NCBI GenBank assembly: GCA_958296075.1
Contig: CATQHW010000002.1
Coordinates: 1-64,000, forward strand
Reading direction: 5' to 3'
Origin: an uncultured Spirochaetia bacterium
GTDB taxonomy: Bacteria > Spirochaetota > Spirochaetia > SZUA-6 > Bin103
Length of the DNA stretch: 64,000 bases
Part shown: in pieces, positions 54,341 to 63,870 of the stretch
Layout of the letters: each line of letters opens with the position of its first letter
Position numbering within the stretch: position 1 is the first letter of the stretch
Notes under the pieces: generated by a model
Databases searched by the model: none
What the model saw: the letters and a program-made list of their open reading frames with translations, nothing else
Told to the model about the DNA's origin: nothing
Made by a program: the position numbers and the translations under genes

Positions 54341-55354
54341 ATGGCGCGGTACGCGATCAGACGCCTGCTGTTCGCCGTCCCGACGGTGCTGGCGATCAGC
54401 TTTGTCGTGTTCGCGTTACTCGATCTGGCGCCCGGCGATCCCACGGCGCATCTGCCGCTGACGATTCCCCCGGAGACGCGCCAGCAGATCAGGCAGAGCC
54501 TGGGGATCGGCCAGCCGTTCCCCGTGCGCTACCTGCGCTGGCTGGAGCAGTTCCTGGTCAACGAACCGCTCAACCTGCTCGAAGCGCTGCTCGGCGTCGA
54601 GATCGGCGACTCGGGCGCGCGCCTGCGGGTGCGCTCCTGGACGACGCGGTCGCCGGTGGTCGACCTGATCGCGGAGCGACTGCCGCAGACGCTGGCCGTG
54701 GTGGGCATCTCCTATCTGGTCGCCATCCTGATCGCGGTGCCGGTCGGCGTCATCTCCGCCTACCGGCAGCATTCGATCTTCGATCGGCTCGGCACCGTCG
54801 TCACGATGGTGGGCTTTTCGGTGCCGACGTTCTTCACCGGGACCGTGCTCATCGTGATCTTCAGCGCCACGCTCGGCTGGCTGCCGTCGATCTACGACAC
54901 CACCCACCGGGTGACCGATCTCGACAGCCTGGTCTACCAGGTCAAGCAGATGATCATGCCGGTGATGGTGATCGCCCTGTTCAACGCGGCGCAGATCAGC
55001 CGCTTCACGCGCTCGGCCGTGCTGGACACCATCCACCAGGAGTTCGTGCGCACCGCGCGCGCCAAGGGGCTTACGGAACGGGTCGTGATCGGGGTCCACG
55101 TGTTGCGCAACAGCATGATCCCGGTGATCACGGTGATCGCGCTGGGCATCCCGTCGACCTTCGCGGGGGCGGTCATCACGGAACAGATATTCCGCATCAA
55201 CGGCATCGGCGCGCTGCTGATCGGCGCGATCGAGGGCGCCGACATTCCCACCGTACAGACCGTGACGTTCATCTTCGCGGTGCTGATCGTGGCGTTCAAT
55301 CTGGTCGCCGACCTGCTCTACGGGGTGCTCGATCCGCGCATCCGCTATGACTGA
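54341..55354 (+). CDS. Opp/Dpp-type ABC permease (DppB-like)
   Basis: A 337-residue inner-membrane subunit starting MARYAIRRLLFAVPTVLAISFVVFALLDLAPGDP, the standard DppB N-terminus. The ATP-binding-protein coupling motif is EFVRTARAKGLTERVVIGVHVLRNSMIPVI. About six membrane helices. It begins 28 nt after the binding protein and overlaps the next permease by 8 nt, so one operon. Confidence 0.92.
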   Translation: MARYAIRRLLFAVPTVLAISFVVFALLDLAPGDPTAHLPLTIPPETRQQIRQSLGIGQPFPVRYLRWLEQFLVNEPLNLLEALLGVEIGDSGARLRVRSWTTRSPVVDLIAERLPQTLAVVGISYLVAILIAVPVGVISAYRQHSIFDRLGTVVTMVGFSVPTFFTGTVLIVIFSATLGWLPSIYDTTHRVTDLDSLVYQVKQMIMPVMVIALFNAAQISRFTRSAVLDTIHQEFVRTARAKGLTERVVIGVHVLRNSMIPVITVIALGIPSTFAGAVITEQIFRINGIGALLIGAIEGADIPTVQTVTFIFAVLIVAFNLVADLLYGVLDPRIRYD

Positions 55355-56255
55355 AGCGGTTCGCGCCCGCGCCGAGCGCCGGCCGGCGCTCGGCGCGCGG
55401 CTCCGGCTCCGGCGCCATTCCGGCACGATCGCCGGCGCCGCCGTGTTTTCGCTGATCGCGCTGGCGGTGCTGTTCGGGTCCGCCATCCACGGCATCGATC
55501 CCCAATACCTGGACTACCGCGCCAAGAACCAGGGCATGTCCCCGGCGCACCCGTTGGGCACCGACAATCTGGGCCGCGACACGTTGGCCCGGGTGCTCGC
55601 CGGCGGGCGGATTTCGCTGGCCGTGGGAGTAGCCGCCATGGTGCTGTCGTTGACGCTCGGGACGGCCGTCGGCGTCAGCGCCGGCTTCTTCCACCGGCTC
55701 GACGCTCCCCTGATGCGGCTGACCGATCTGTTCCTGGCGCTGCCCGTGCTGCCGCTGCTGTTGGTGAGCATCATGCTGTTCCGGGACCCGCTGCAATCCG
55801 CCCTTGGGCTGGAGGCCGGGATCTTCATCCTGATCGTGGTGGTCATCAGCATCACGAGCTGGATGCAGACCGCGCGCATCGTGCGCGGGCAGGTGCTGGC
55901 CATCAAACAGCGCGAGTACGTGGTCGCAGCGCGCAGCATCGGTGCGCGGCCGCTGCGGATCATCCTGCTGCACGTCTTCCCGAATGCGTTGAGCCCGATC
56001 ATGGTGGCGGCCACCCTCGGCATCGCGCAGGCGATCATCACCGAGAGCGCGCTGAGCTTTCTGGGTCTGGGGTTTCCGTCCGATTTCCCGACCTGGGGGC
56101 GGCTGCTCTACGACGGCGTGCCGTTCCTGACCATCACTCCGGCGCGCGTGATCTGGCCGGGCGTGGCGATCTCGCTGACCGTGTTGAGCGTGAACTACCT
56201 GGGGGACGGTCTGCGTGACGCCCTCGACCCGCACGCGCACGCCGGCCGCGTCTGA
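55347..56255 (+). CDS. Opp/Dpp-type ABC permease (DppC-like)
   Basis: A 302-residue inner-membrane subunit. It has the typical GTDNLGRDTLARVLAGGRISLAVG motif, the coupling loop REYVVAARSIGARPLRIILLHVFPNALSPI, and the C-terminal SVNYLGDGLRDALDP. The start overlaps the DppB-like gene by 8 nt. With the two upstream genes it makes a transporter lacking its two ATPase genes; they would have to come from elsewhere. The 149 bp to the next gene (56256-56404) are convergent spacing with no clear terminator. Confidence 0.92.
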   Translation: MTEAVRARAERRPALGARLRLRRHSGTIAGAAVFSLIALAVLFGSAIHGIDPQYLDYRAKNQGMSPAHPLGTDNLGRDTLARVLAGGRISLAVGVAAMVLSLTLGTAVGVSAGFFHRLDAPLMRLTDLFLALPVLPLLLVSIMLFRDPLQSALGLEAGIFILIVVVISITSWMQTARIVRGQVLAIKQREYVVAARSIGARPLRIILLHVFPNALSPIMVAATLGIAQAIITESALSFLGLGFPSDFPTWGRLLYDGVPFLTITPARVIWPGVAISLTVLSVNYLGDGLRDALDPHAHAGRV

Positions 56256-56404
56256 CTCCTGAATCTATCGACGTGACGGACGCGGGGGATACTTGACGCA
56301 ATACGCGGCCATAGTCCGCCCGCCATGCAGGTCGACGTCTCCGCCGCCGAGTTGGAGCGCCTCTGAGCGCCACGGACGCCCCGCTCCCGGCCGTCGCACC
56401 GTAT

Positions 56405-57442
56405 CTATCCCGATTTCAAGTACGGGACGCCGATCGCCTTCGGCGCGACGGCGCGGCCCACGAAGCCGGCCAGCAGCAGTACGACCAGCGCGTACGGCAG
56501 CGCCTCGATGACGAACGGCGCCGTCTCCACCAGCGCGCGCACCGGGCCGGCGGTCGCCTGCAGATCGAACGCGCCCTGCAGCCGGGCGGCCACCGCTTCC
56601 AGGAACCCGAACAGCAGGCAGGCGACCAGCGTGCGGACGGGGCGCCACTTGCCGAACACCAGCGCGGCCAGTGCGATGAACCCCTTGCCGGCGGTCATGT
56701 CCCGGATGAACGCCGCCGACTGGGCGGTGGCGAGATAGGTGCCGGCCGCCCCGCATAGCGCTCCGCACACCAACACCGCGCGGTACCGGATCGCGGCCAC
56801 CGAGACGCCCGCCGTGTCGACCGCCTCCGGGTTCTCGCCCACGGCGCGCAGCCGCAGCCCGAAGCGCGTGCGATAGATCACCCGGAACGCCAGCGGCACC
56901 GTCAGGAACGCCGCGTACACCAGTACGTTGTGGCCCGACAGCAGCTCCCCGTACAGATGGCCGATGACCGGCACCTCCTGCACCGCCTCCGCGCCCGGCC
57001 ATGTCAGCGGACGGAACCGCCCCTCCGCCGGCAACTGCGGCGTGCGCCCGCCCTGTCCGAACCAGGCGATCGCCAGTAGCACGGTAAGGCCCGACATGAG
57101 GATGTTGATCGCCACGCCGGAGACGATCTGGTTGCCGTGGAAGCGGATGCACGCCACGCCGTGCAGCAGCGCCAGCAGCACCGAACCCGCAATGCCGGCC
57201 GCCAGACCGACCCACGCCGCCGCCGGCAGGAGCGCGGGAAGCCCGGCGGCGGCGAGCAGCTCCGTGCAGGCGTACGATGCGGAGGCGGCCGCGAACGCGC
57301 CGCCGAGCATCTTGCCCTCCAGGCCGATGTCGACGATCCCCGACCGCTCCGAGAAGAGTCCCGCCAGCGACGCCAGCACCAGCGGCACCGACACCCGCAG
57401 GGTAGCGTCGAGCAGCAGGACGAAGAACCCGAACGGCCCCAT
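56405..57442 (-). CDS. BMP-type (nucleoside/simple sugar) ABC permease 2
   Basis: A 345-residue inner-membrane protein of the BPD_transp_2 family. SVPLVLASLAGLFSERSGIVDIGLEGKMLGGAFAA is the characteristic early motif and FRVIYRTRFGLRLRAVGENPEAVDTAGVSV the conserved cytoplasmic loop. About eight membrane segments. It starts 3 nt after the stop of the other permease, and together they form the heterodimeric channel of a complete importer. It is the last gene of the minus-strand operon. Confidence 0.92.
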   Translation of the reverse strand: MGPFGFFVLLLDATLRVSVPLVLASLAGLFSERSGIVDIGLEGKMLGGAFAAASASYACTELLAAAGLPALLPAAAWVGLAAGIAGSVLLALLHGVACIRFHGNQIVSGVAINILMSGLTVLLAIAWFGQGGRTPQLPAEGRFRPLTWPGAEAVQEVPVIGHLYGELLSGHNVLVYAAFLTVPLAFRVIYRTRFGLRLRAVGENPEAVDTAGVSVAAIRYRAVLVCGALCGAAGTYLATAQSAAFIRDMTAGKGFIALAALVFGKWRPVRTLVACLLFGFLEAVAARLQGAFDLQATAGPVRALVETAPFVIEALPYALVVLLLAGFVGRAVAPKAIGVPYLKSG

Positions 57443-57445
57443 CGG

Positions 57446-58561
57446 CTACTCCGCCGCGCGGCGCTGCAGGGCGCGAAACCAGGGGAGCAGCACCGGCCGG
57501 AAGAGGTACTCCAACGCCCCCACGAACAGGATCACCAGCCCCTGGATCACCACCACCAGCTCGCGGCTCACGCGCGGCATCTCGAACGCCAGCTCGGCTC
57601 CGCCCTGGTAGAGCGCCCCGAACAGCAGGCTGGCCAGCACGATGCCGAGCGGATGGTTGCGCCCCATCAGCGACACCGCGATGCCGACGAACCCGTAGCC
57701 GGCGGTGAAGTTGAGCAGCAGGCGGTGGTTCGCCCCCATCACCTCGTTCAGGCCCATCATGCCGGCCAGCGCGCCGGAAATCGCCATCGCCCGTACGACG
57801 TTGCGCGCCGGCGAGATGCCGGCGTACACCGCCGCCGCCGGGTTGGCGCCGACCGTCCGCAACTCGTAGCCCCAGCGCGTGTGCCAGATGAAGACCCACA
57901 CCAGCGCCCCGCACGCCAGCGCCCACGGAAACGTCACGTTGAGCGGGGTACGCGGGAAGTCGATGCCGATCCAGCCGAGAGCTTCGTGCATGGCCGGCAG
58001 CCGGGCGTGCTCCGCGAACGTGCGGCTCTGCGGTGACATCTGACCGGGGTCGATCAGGACGTTCACCAGCAGGTAGACCATGAGCGCGGCGGCGATGAAG
58101 TTGAACATGATGGTGGTGATGACGATGTGCGATCCGCGCCGCGCCTGCAGATAGCCTGGCGCCCACGCCCACAGCCCGCCGAACAGGGCGCCGGCCAGGA
58201 GCGCCAGCGGCGCCAGCAGCACCGTCGGCAGCCCGTCGAGGAACAGGCAGACCAGACCGACGCCAAGGCCGCCGATGTAGCCCTGACCTTCGCCGCCGAT
58301 GTTGAACAGGCCGCAGTGCAGCGCGACCGAGACCGCCAAGGCGGTGAAGATGAAGTTGGTGGCGTAGTACAGGGTGTAGCCCCACGCCTCGCGGAACCCG
58401 AACGCGCCGCGGATCAGGACCAGCAACGCCTGCGTCGGGCTCTCCCCGAGCAACACGATCACGATGCCGGCCACCACGAAGGCGGCCGTCAGGTTCATCA
58501 GCGGCAGCAGGCCGGCGGTGGCCCACCGCGGCAGGCCCGCCCCCGGCTCGGCGGCGGCCAT
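57446..58561 (-). CDS. BMP-type (nucleoside/simple sugar) ABC permease 1
   Basis: A 371-residue inner-membrane protein of the same family as the next gene. VSVALHCGLFNIGGEGQGYIGGL is the conserved motif matching the paralogue's SGIVDIGLEGK, and the cytoplasmic loop is WHTRWGYELRTVGANPAAAVYAGISP. The ATG at 58561 lies 50 nt after the ATPase stop codon. Together with the ATPase and the BMP protein it likely imports nucleosides or related compounds. Confidence 0.92.
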   Translation of the reverse strand: MAAAEPGAGLPRWATAGLLPLMNLTAAFVVAGIVIVLLGESPTQALLVLIRGAFGFREAWGYTLYYATNFIFTALAVSVALHCGLFNIGGEGQGYIGGLGVGLVCLFLDGLPTVLLAPLALLAGALFGGLWAWAPGYLQARRGSHIVITTIMFNFIAAALMVYLLVNVLIDPGQMSPQSRTFAEHARLPAMHEALGWIGIDFPRTPLNVTFPWALACGALVWVFIWHTRWGYELRTVGANPAAAVYAGISPARNVVRAMAISGALAGMMGLNEVMGANHRLLLNFTAGYGFVGIAVSLMGRNHPLGIVLASLLFGALYQGGAELAFEMPRVSRELVVVIQGLVILFVGALEYLFRPVLLPWFRALQRRAAE

Positions 58562-58611
58562 CTCAGCCGGTCACCTCAGGCAGGCCCCGCAGCCGGCACG
58601 GTTGGCGGGAC

Positions 58612-60147
58612 TCAGGCCGCCGCGCCGACGCCGGCCATCAGCGGGCCGATGATCTGCTCGGAGGCGTCGCGGCCCGCCACCTCGCCGGCTAGGGCGCCCT
58701 CGAACATCACCAGGATGCGGTCGCTCAACGCCATGATCTCGTCCAGTTCGACCGACACCAGCAGGATCGCCATGCCGCGGTCGCGCAACGCGATCAGGCG
58801 GCGGTGGATGAACTCGATCGCGCCGATGTCGAGGCCGCGCGTCGGCTGGCCGATGAGCAGTACGGCAGGGTCGCGGCCAAGCTCGCGGGCGACGATGATC
58901 TTCTGCTGGTTGCCGCCGGAGAAGGCGTCGCTGCGCAGCAGCGGGTCGGCCGGGCGGATGTCGAACTCCGCCATCTGCCGCCGGGATTCCTCGACGATGC
59001 GGCGGCGGCGCATCAGAAACGCGCCGTTGTAGGCGCGGTCGTCGTGATGGCCCAGGATCGCCGACTCGCAGGCCGCGAAGCCGGCGACCAGCCCCATGCG
59101 TTGCCGGTCCTCCGGCACGTGGCCGACGCCGGCATGGCGCAAGCGGCGCGCGTCGGCCGCGGCGCGATGGTCGCACACCACGCGGCCGCGCACCTGCAGC
59201 GTGCCGGCGTCCGGCTGCGCGATCCCGGCCAGCAGCGCCAGCAACTCCGACTGACCGTTGCCGGCCACGCCGGCGATGCCGACGATCTCGCCCGCGCGCA
59301 CGGCCAAGCTCACGTCCCGCACGCGGCGCACGCCGGCGGCGTCGGTGTAGCTCAGACGGTCGGCCTGCAGCACGACGACGCCCGGCTTGGCGGGGTTCTT
59401 CTCCACCCGGAACAGCACCTTGCGGCCCACCATCAGCTCCGCCAGACGCTCCTGCGAGGTCTCGGCGGTCTTGACGTTGGCGACCACCTCACCGCGCCGC
59501 ATCACCGTCACGCGGCCGGTGACCGCCATGATCTCGCGCAGCTTGTGGGTGATCAGGATCATGGTGCGGCCCTGTTCCCGCAACGCGGCCAGGATGCGGA
59601 ACAACTCGTCGGCCTCCTGCGGCGTCAGCACCCCGGTCGGCTCGTCCAGGATCAACGTCCTGGCGTCCCGGTAGAGCGCCTTGAGAATCTCCACGCGCTG
59701 CTGGAGGCCGACCGGCAGGTCCCCCACCGCGGCGTCGAGGTCGACCTCCAGCCCGTACTCCTGCGCCAGACGGGTCAGGGATTCGCGCGCGCGGCGCAGG
59801 CCGGGCGCCAGCCGCGCTCCCCCCTCGACGCCGAGCAGCACGTTTTCCACGACCGTGAGCGGGTCCACCAGCATGAAGTGCTGGTGGACCATGCCGATGC
59901 CGGCGGCGATCGCGTCGCGCGGGCCGGCGATCGACGCCGGACGGCCGCCCACCTCGATGGCGCCGGCGTCCGGCCGGTAGAACCCGTAGAGGATGCTCAT
60001 CAGGGTCGACTTGCCGGCGCCGTTTTCGCCGACGATGCCGTGGATCGACCCGGCGGCCACCTCCAGCGATACGTTGCGGTTGGCCCGCACGGAGCCGAAC
60101 CGCTTGTCGATCCCGCGCAGCGCGACGGCCGGTGGAGCCCCGCGCAC
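58612..60147 (-). CDS. BMP-type ABC transporter ATPase with two nucleotide-binding domains
   Basis: A 511-residue double ABC protein (YufO/RbsA type). The first domain has Walker A GENGAGKST and VHQHFMLVDPLTVVENVLLG with the Q-loop; the second has the degenerate ATP loop GVAGNGQSELLALLAG and a strong signature with Walker B (SGGNQQKIIVARELGRDPAVLLIGQPTRGLDIGA). The GTG start at 60147 follows the BMP stop by 11 nt. It powers the permease pair downstream. Confidence 0.92.
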   Translation of the reverse strand: MRGAPPAVALRGIDKRFGSVRANRNVSLEVAAGSIHGIVGENGAGKSTLMSILYGFYRPDAGAIEVGGRPASIAGPRDAIAAGIGMVHQHFMLVDPLTVVENVLLGVEGGARLAPGLRRARESLTRLAQEYGLEVDLDAAVGDLPVGLQQRVEILKALYRDARTLILDEPTGVLTPQEADELFRILAALREQGRTMILITHKLREIMAVTGRVTVMRRGEVVANVKTAETSQERLAELMVGRKVLFRVEKNPAKPGVVVLQADRLSYTDAAGVRRVRDVSLAVRAGEIVGIAGVAGNGQSELLALLAGIAQPDAGTLQVRGRVVCDHRAAADARRLRHAGVGHVPEDRQRMGLVAGFAACESAILGHHDDRAYNGAFLMRRRRIVEESRRQMAEFDIRPADPLLRSDAFSGGNQQKIIVARELGRDPAVLLIGQPTRGLDIGAIEFIHRRLIALRDRGMAILLVSVELDEIMALSDRILVMFEGALAGEVAGRDASEQIIGPLMAGVGAAA

Positions 60148-60158
60148 GCCGTCGCCGG

Positions 60159-61145
60159 CTACGGGCAGGAGTTGGTCGCCATGTAGTCGTGGACCGGCAG
60201 CGCTCCGGCGATTATGGCGGCCCGCGCGGCCTCCACGCGCTCGGCGGTCTCAGCGCTGATCAGCGACTCGTTGTGCTCGTCCAGCGCCCAGCCCACGCCG
60301 TTCTCGGCCAAGCCCAGGACGCGGACGCCCGGCTCCCAGGTTCCGTCCATGGCGCTCATGTAGACGTCGTAGGCGGCCACGTCGACCCGCTTGAGCATGG
60401 AGGTCAGCACCGACCCCGGATGCAGGTAGTTCTGGTTCGAGTCCACGCCGATCGACAGCTTGCCGCCGTCGGCGGCCGCCTGCAGCACGCCGAGCCCGGT
60501 GGCGCCGGCCGCGGCGAACACCACGTCTGCGCCGCGGTCGAACTGCGACTTGGCCAGCTCCGCTCCCTTGACCGGATCGGTCCACGCCGTCGGCGTGGTG
60601 CCGGTCATGTTCTGGTAGATCGTCGCGTCCGGGTCGACGTGCCGCACCCCCTGCTCGTAGCCGCAGGCGAACCTGCGGATCAGCGGAATGTCCATGCCGC
60701 CCACGAAGCCGACCGTGCCGGTCTCGGACGCCATGGCGGCGATCATGCCGACCAGAAACGAGCCCTCGTGCTCCTTGAACACGATCGACTGCACGTTGGG
60801 GCGATCCACGACCATGTCGATGATGGAGAAGCTGGTCTCCGGGTACTCGGCGGCCACCTTGTCGACGGCCGGCGCCTGACTGAAGCCGACCCCGATGATC
60901 GGGCTGTAGCCCCGGCGCGCGAAGTTGCGCAGCGCCTGTTCCCGCTGCGCCTCGGTGGAGATCTGGAACTCGGCGTAGGCGATGCCGGTTTCCTCCGTGA
61001 ATCGCTCGGCGCCGTTGTATACGCCCTCGTTGAACGACTTGTCGAACTTGCTGCCGACGTCGTACACGACGGCGGGCTTGATTTCGGCCGGGACGACGAC
61101 GGCGCACAGCAGGCCGACCGTCGCCGCGCAAAAGAATGGTCTCAC
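60159..61145 (-). CDS. BMP-family basic membrane lipoprotein-type substrate-binding protein
   Basis: A 328-residue periplasmic binding protein (BMP/PnrA-like family). The GTG at 61145 is chosen since GGAGG lies 8 nt upstream and it gives a signal peptide, MRPFFCAATVGLLCAVVVPA. The mature protein has VVYDVGSKFDKSFNEGVYNGAERF and GFVGGMDIPLIRRFACGYEQGV, both hallmarks. No lipobox Cys is seen at the cleavage point. First gene of a complete importer operon; the substrate is probably a nucleoside, inferred from family only. The 168 bp before it hold nothing clear. Confidence 0.92.
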   Translation of the reverse strand: MRPFFCAATVGLLCAVVVPAEIKPAVVYDVGSKFDKSFNEGVYNGAERFTEETGIAYAEFQISTEAQREQALRNFARRGYSPIIGVGFSQAPAVDKVAAEYPETSFSIIDMVVDRPNVQSIVFKEHEGSFLVGMIAAMASETGTVGFVGGMDIPLIRRFACGYEQGVRHVDPDATIYQNMTGTTPTAWTDPVKGAELAKSQFDRGADVVFAAAGATGLGVLQAAADGGKLSIGVDSNQNYLHPGSVLTSMLKRVDVAAYDVYMSAMDGTWEPGVRVLGLAENGVGWALDEHNESLISAETAERVEAARAAIIAGALPVHDYMATNSCP

Positions 61146-61313
61146 GTTGACTGCCTCCGTATCGGTGGTGCGCGCACCTCCGGTGCTGCGCAGGTATCCG
61201 ACATGTTCGAGGAAAATGGTCGAATCGCGCAAGCGGGGAGAGCCGGTGCGGGCGCCCCAGTGGCGTCCTGCCGCGCGCAGATCGCATCCGCCGGCTCAGG
61301 GAGCCGAGCGGGT

Positions 61314-62390
61314 CTACGCCGGCGGAACCGCCACCCGCCGTCCGGTACGGGCCGACTCGTAGGCCGCGTCGACGATCAGCCCGACGCGCACCGCCGCCTC
61401 GCCCGGGCACGGCGGCGGCCCTTCGTCCCGCGTGGCGGCGATGAAGGCGCGCACGAACCGCTCGCCGTAGCCGCCCCCGTAGGCGCGCGACTCGGCCGGC
61501 GTGAAGGTGAAGGTGCGCTGCGGCGCGGCCGCGAACCGCGGCGCGCGGCTCTCCAGGTGGAGCTCCGGCGGGCCGCGGTCGTCCCACCACAGCCGGCCCT
61601 CGTGGCCGTACACGCCGAAGTGCTGGTCGTAGCCGGCGGCGTTGTAGAAGCCGCCGCCGCTGATCGCCAGCACGTAGGCGGCGTGCAGCGACGCCAGCGC
61701 GCCGGAGCCCAGGCGCATCGACAGGGCCGCGGTGTCTTCCACGTCGATGCCGTCGCCGCCGCGCGTGGCGACCTCCGCCGCCACCGACACGATCGGATCG
61801 CCGGTCACGAACTGCATCAGGTCGAGCGAGTGGCAGCCGAGCCACGACAGCATGCCGCCACCGGCGGCGGCGCGGTCGAACAGCCAGTGATCGGAGCCGC
61901 GGAACCGGACCTGCGTGGTGAGCATGCGGACCTCCAGCGAGTGGAGCGCGCCCAGCGCCCCCTCGCGCACCAGCCGCTGCGCCTCCGCCACCAGCGGGTT
62001 GAAGCGGTTGGTGTAGAAGACCGACAGCGTGCGGCCCGCCCGTTCGGCGGCGGCCACCACCCGCCGCGCGTCGCTGGCGGTGCGGCCGAGCGGCTTCTCC
62101 GCCAGCAGGTGGTGGCCGGCCTCCAGGACCGCCGCGAACAGATCCGGGTTGCGGTCGTTGCGCTCGGCGGCGACCACGAAGTCCAGGTCGCGGCGGGCCA
62201 GCAGGTCCGGCAGGCCGGGGGCCGTTTCGACCGGCGTTTCGAGCGCCTCGCCGCGCAGGTCGCCGGCGGCGGACGGGTCCTCGTCCCAGACCACGATGCG
62301 GGTCACCTCCGGCAGGCAGTCGAGCGTGCGCAGGTGGCCGGCCGAGTGCGGATGGCGAAGCCCGATCAGGGCGGCGGTCAGCTCGGACAT
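61314..62390 (-). CDS. Gfo/Idh/MocA family oxidoreductase
   Basis: A 358-residue NAD(P)-dependent sugar-type dehydrogenase. The dinucleotide fold starts AALIGLRHPHSAGHLRTL, a divergent GxGxxG with Arg/His. EKPLGRTASDARRVV is the conserved Lys-containing motif, and GGGMLSWLGCHSLDLMQF carries the usual His/Asp region. C-terminal half is the alpha/beta substrate domain. It starts 4 nt after the stop of the arylsulfotransferase-like gene, so both are co-transcribed; its own stop is 168 nt upstream of the BMP gene. Confidence 0.85.
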   Translation of the reverse strand: MSELTAALIGLRHPHSAGHLRTLDCLPEVTRIVVWDEDPSAAGDLRGEALETPVETAPGLPDLLARRDLDFVVAAERNDRNPDLFAAVLEAGHHLLAEKPLGRTASDARRVVAAAERAGRTLSVFYTNRFNPLVAEAQRLVREGALGALHSLEVRMLTTQVRFRGSDHWLFDRAAAGGGMLSWLGCHSLDLMQFVTGDPIVSVAAEVATRGGDGIDVEDTAALSMRLGSGALASLHAAYVLAISGGGFYNAAGYDQHFGVYGHEGRLWWDDRGPPELHLESRAPRFAAAPQRTFTFTPAESRAYGGGYGERFVRAFIAATRDEGPPPCPGEAAVRVGLIVDAAYESARTGRRVAVPPA

Positions 62391-62394
62391 GGCC

Positions 62395-63870
62395 CTATTC
62401 TACCGGTCGTTCGCCCATGATCGAGGCGGCGGGATAGGCGCGGTAGCTGTTGCGGATCGTCGGGCTGCGCAGCGCCGCCTGCCAGACGGCGGCCCCGCCG
62501 GCGTCCGCCTCCACGATCACGCGCTGCGGGTCGCTGTCGTTGGTCTCGAAGTTGATCAGGGTGTTGCCGGACGGCAGCCGGTAGGCGCTCGACCGGGACG
62601 GAGAAAAGAGGTCCGGCCGGTGGCGGTACTCCCAAACCTTCACCGCCGTCAAATCGTAGGTGTTGAGCGCCAGCTCCAGGGCGCGCGAATACTCTCCGCC
62701 CTCCTCCTCCGGCCGGCCGCGGCCGTTGTCGAAGAGCAGGATGTTGCCGTTCGGCAGCTCGCTGACCGTGTGCTGGAAGTAGAACCGGTCGGCCGGATCC
62801 GGGAACTCGTAGCTCGACTCCGGCCCGCCCAGCCGCCACTCGATACTCCGGAAGTCGGGCGCGATGGAGACGATCTCGTTGCGGTTGGCGAGCGACAGGA
62901 GCACGTTGCCGCGCACGCCGAGCGCCAGCGAGTTGGCGTTGAGCCAGTTCTTCGGGTCGCCGGACCAGCGGCCCCGGACCGCCAGCGACAGGTGGTCGCG
63001 CGCGTCCCACAGCTCCCGGGTGGCGTGCGTCTCCTGGTCCCAGAGGCGCAGCGAGTCGACCAGCACGCGGGTCTCCGCATCGCCGCCGCGCTCGGTGTCG
63101 TCGATGGTGACGATCTCGTGGGCGATGTAGAGGACCTGCCGCTCGGGCAGGATCACAAGGTCGTGGTGCGCGTACTTGTCGATGTCGTTGTTGACCAGGC
63201 GCGTCACGTCCCGGCCGGTGGGATCGATCTCGCGCAGGCAGCAGTTGACGAAGCGGCCGGTGGGGCCGCCCTCCCAATAGACCAGGTTGTGGTCGGGTTT
63301 CTGGCGCACCGCCCGCAGCGGCGTGGGCGGGTCGGCCACGACCGGCTCGTTGCGGTGGTACCAGACGATGCGGCCGAAGCGATCCAGGAACAGGAAGTAG
63401 CTGTCGGGATTGTCCTGCAGGTCGAGCAGCACCAGCTCCGCGGTCGATTCGCCGGCGGCGTCGATCTGCAGGCGGGCCAGCGCCGGCGGCAGCGCGCGCG
63501 TGCGGAACGCGCCCTGCGCGGCAGCGCCGGCGGCGCCGTCCCCGGCGACCGGCACCACGGCGTAGCGATAGGCGGTCTGCGGGTGCAGGCGCACCAGCGG
63601 CACGCGGTGGGTCCGGGCCGCCGCCGGCGTGGTCGCGGAACGGAGCGCGCCGGCCGGCCCCCGGTACTCGACGTACACGCGGCCCGGCGAGTCGAGTTGC
63701 ACGTCGATCTCTGCTATAAGGCTGTTGTCCCGATGGATGGCCGCGGTCGCCGAGACCACGCGCGGCGGGCCGGCGGTCGGCTCGCCGGCGGCGGCGGGCG
63801 CGAACAGGGCAAGGGCGAGCAGGGCGAGCGCGGTGATGACGGCGGCCGGCGCGGAGGTTGAAGAAGCCAT
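62395..63870 (-). CDS. Arylsulfotransferase (ASST)-family protein
   Basis: A 491-residue protein starting MASSTSAPAAVITALALLALALFAPAAAG, a Sec signal peptide. After an N-terminal fibronectin-like domain (SPGRVYVEYRG, LHPQTAYRYAVVPV), the propeller carries ASST-type motifs: HHDLVILPERQVLYIAHE, NWLNANSLALG and FQHTVSELPNGNILLFDNG. Catalytic His is expected in the HHD/QHT positions. Probably periplasmic, transferring sulfuryl groups between phenolic compounds. The start ATG overlaps the divergent aldolase ATG (CATG). The upstream alternative ATG at 63885 adds MRFSI. Confidence 0.78.
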   Translation of the reverse strand: MASSTSAPAAVITALALLALALFAPAAAGEPTAGPPRVVSATAAIHRDNSLIAEIDVQLDSPGRVYVEYRGPAGALRSATTPAAARTHRVPLVRLHPQTAYRYAVVPVAGDGAAGAAAQGAFRTRALPPALARLQIDAAGESTAELVLLDLQDNPDSYFLFLDRFGRIVWYHRNEPVVADPPTPLRAVRQKPDHNLVYWEGGPTGRFVNCCLREIDPTGRDVTRLVNNDIDKYAHHDLVILPERQVLYIAHEIVTIDDTERGGDAETRVLVDSLRLWDQETHATRELWDARDHLSLAVRGRWSGDPKNWLNANSLALGVRGNVLLSLANRNEIVSIAPDFRSIEWRLGGPESSYEFPDPADRFYFQHTVSELPNGNILLFDNGRGRPEEEGGEYSRALELALNTYDLTAVKVWEYRHRPDLFSPSRSSAYRLPSGNTLINFETNDSDPQRVIVEADAGGAAVWQAALRSPTIRNSYRAYPAASIMGERPVE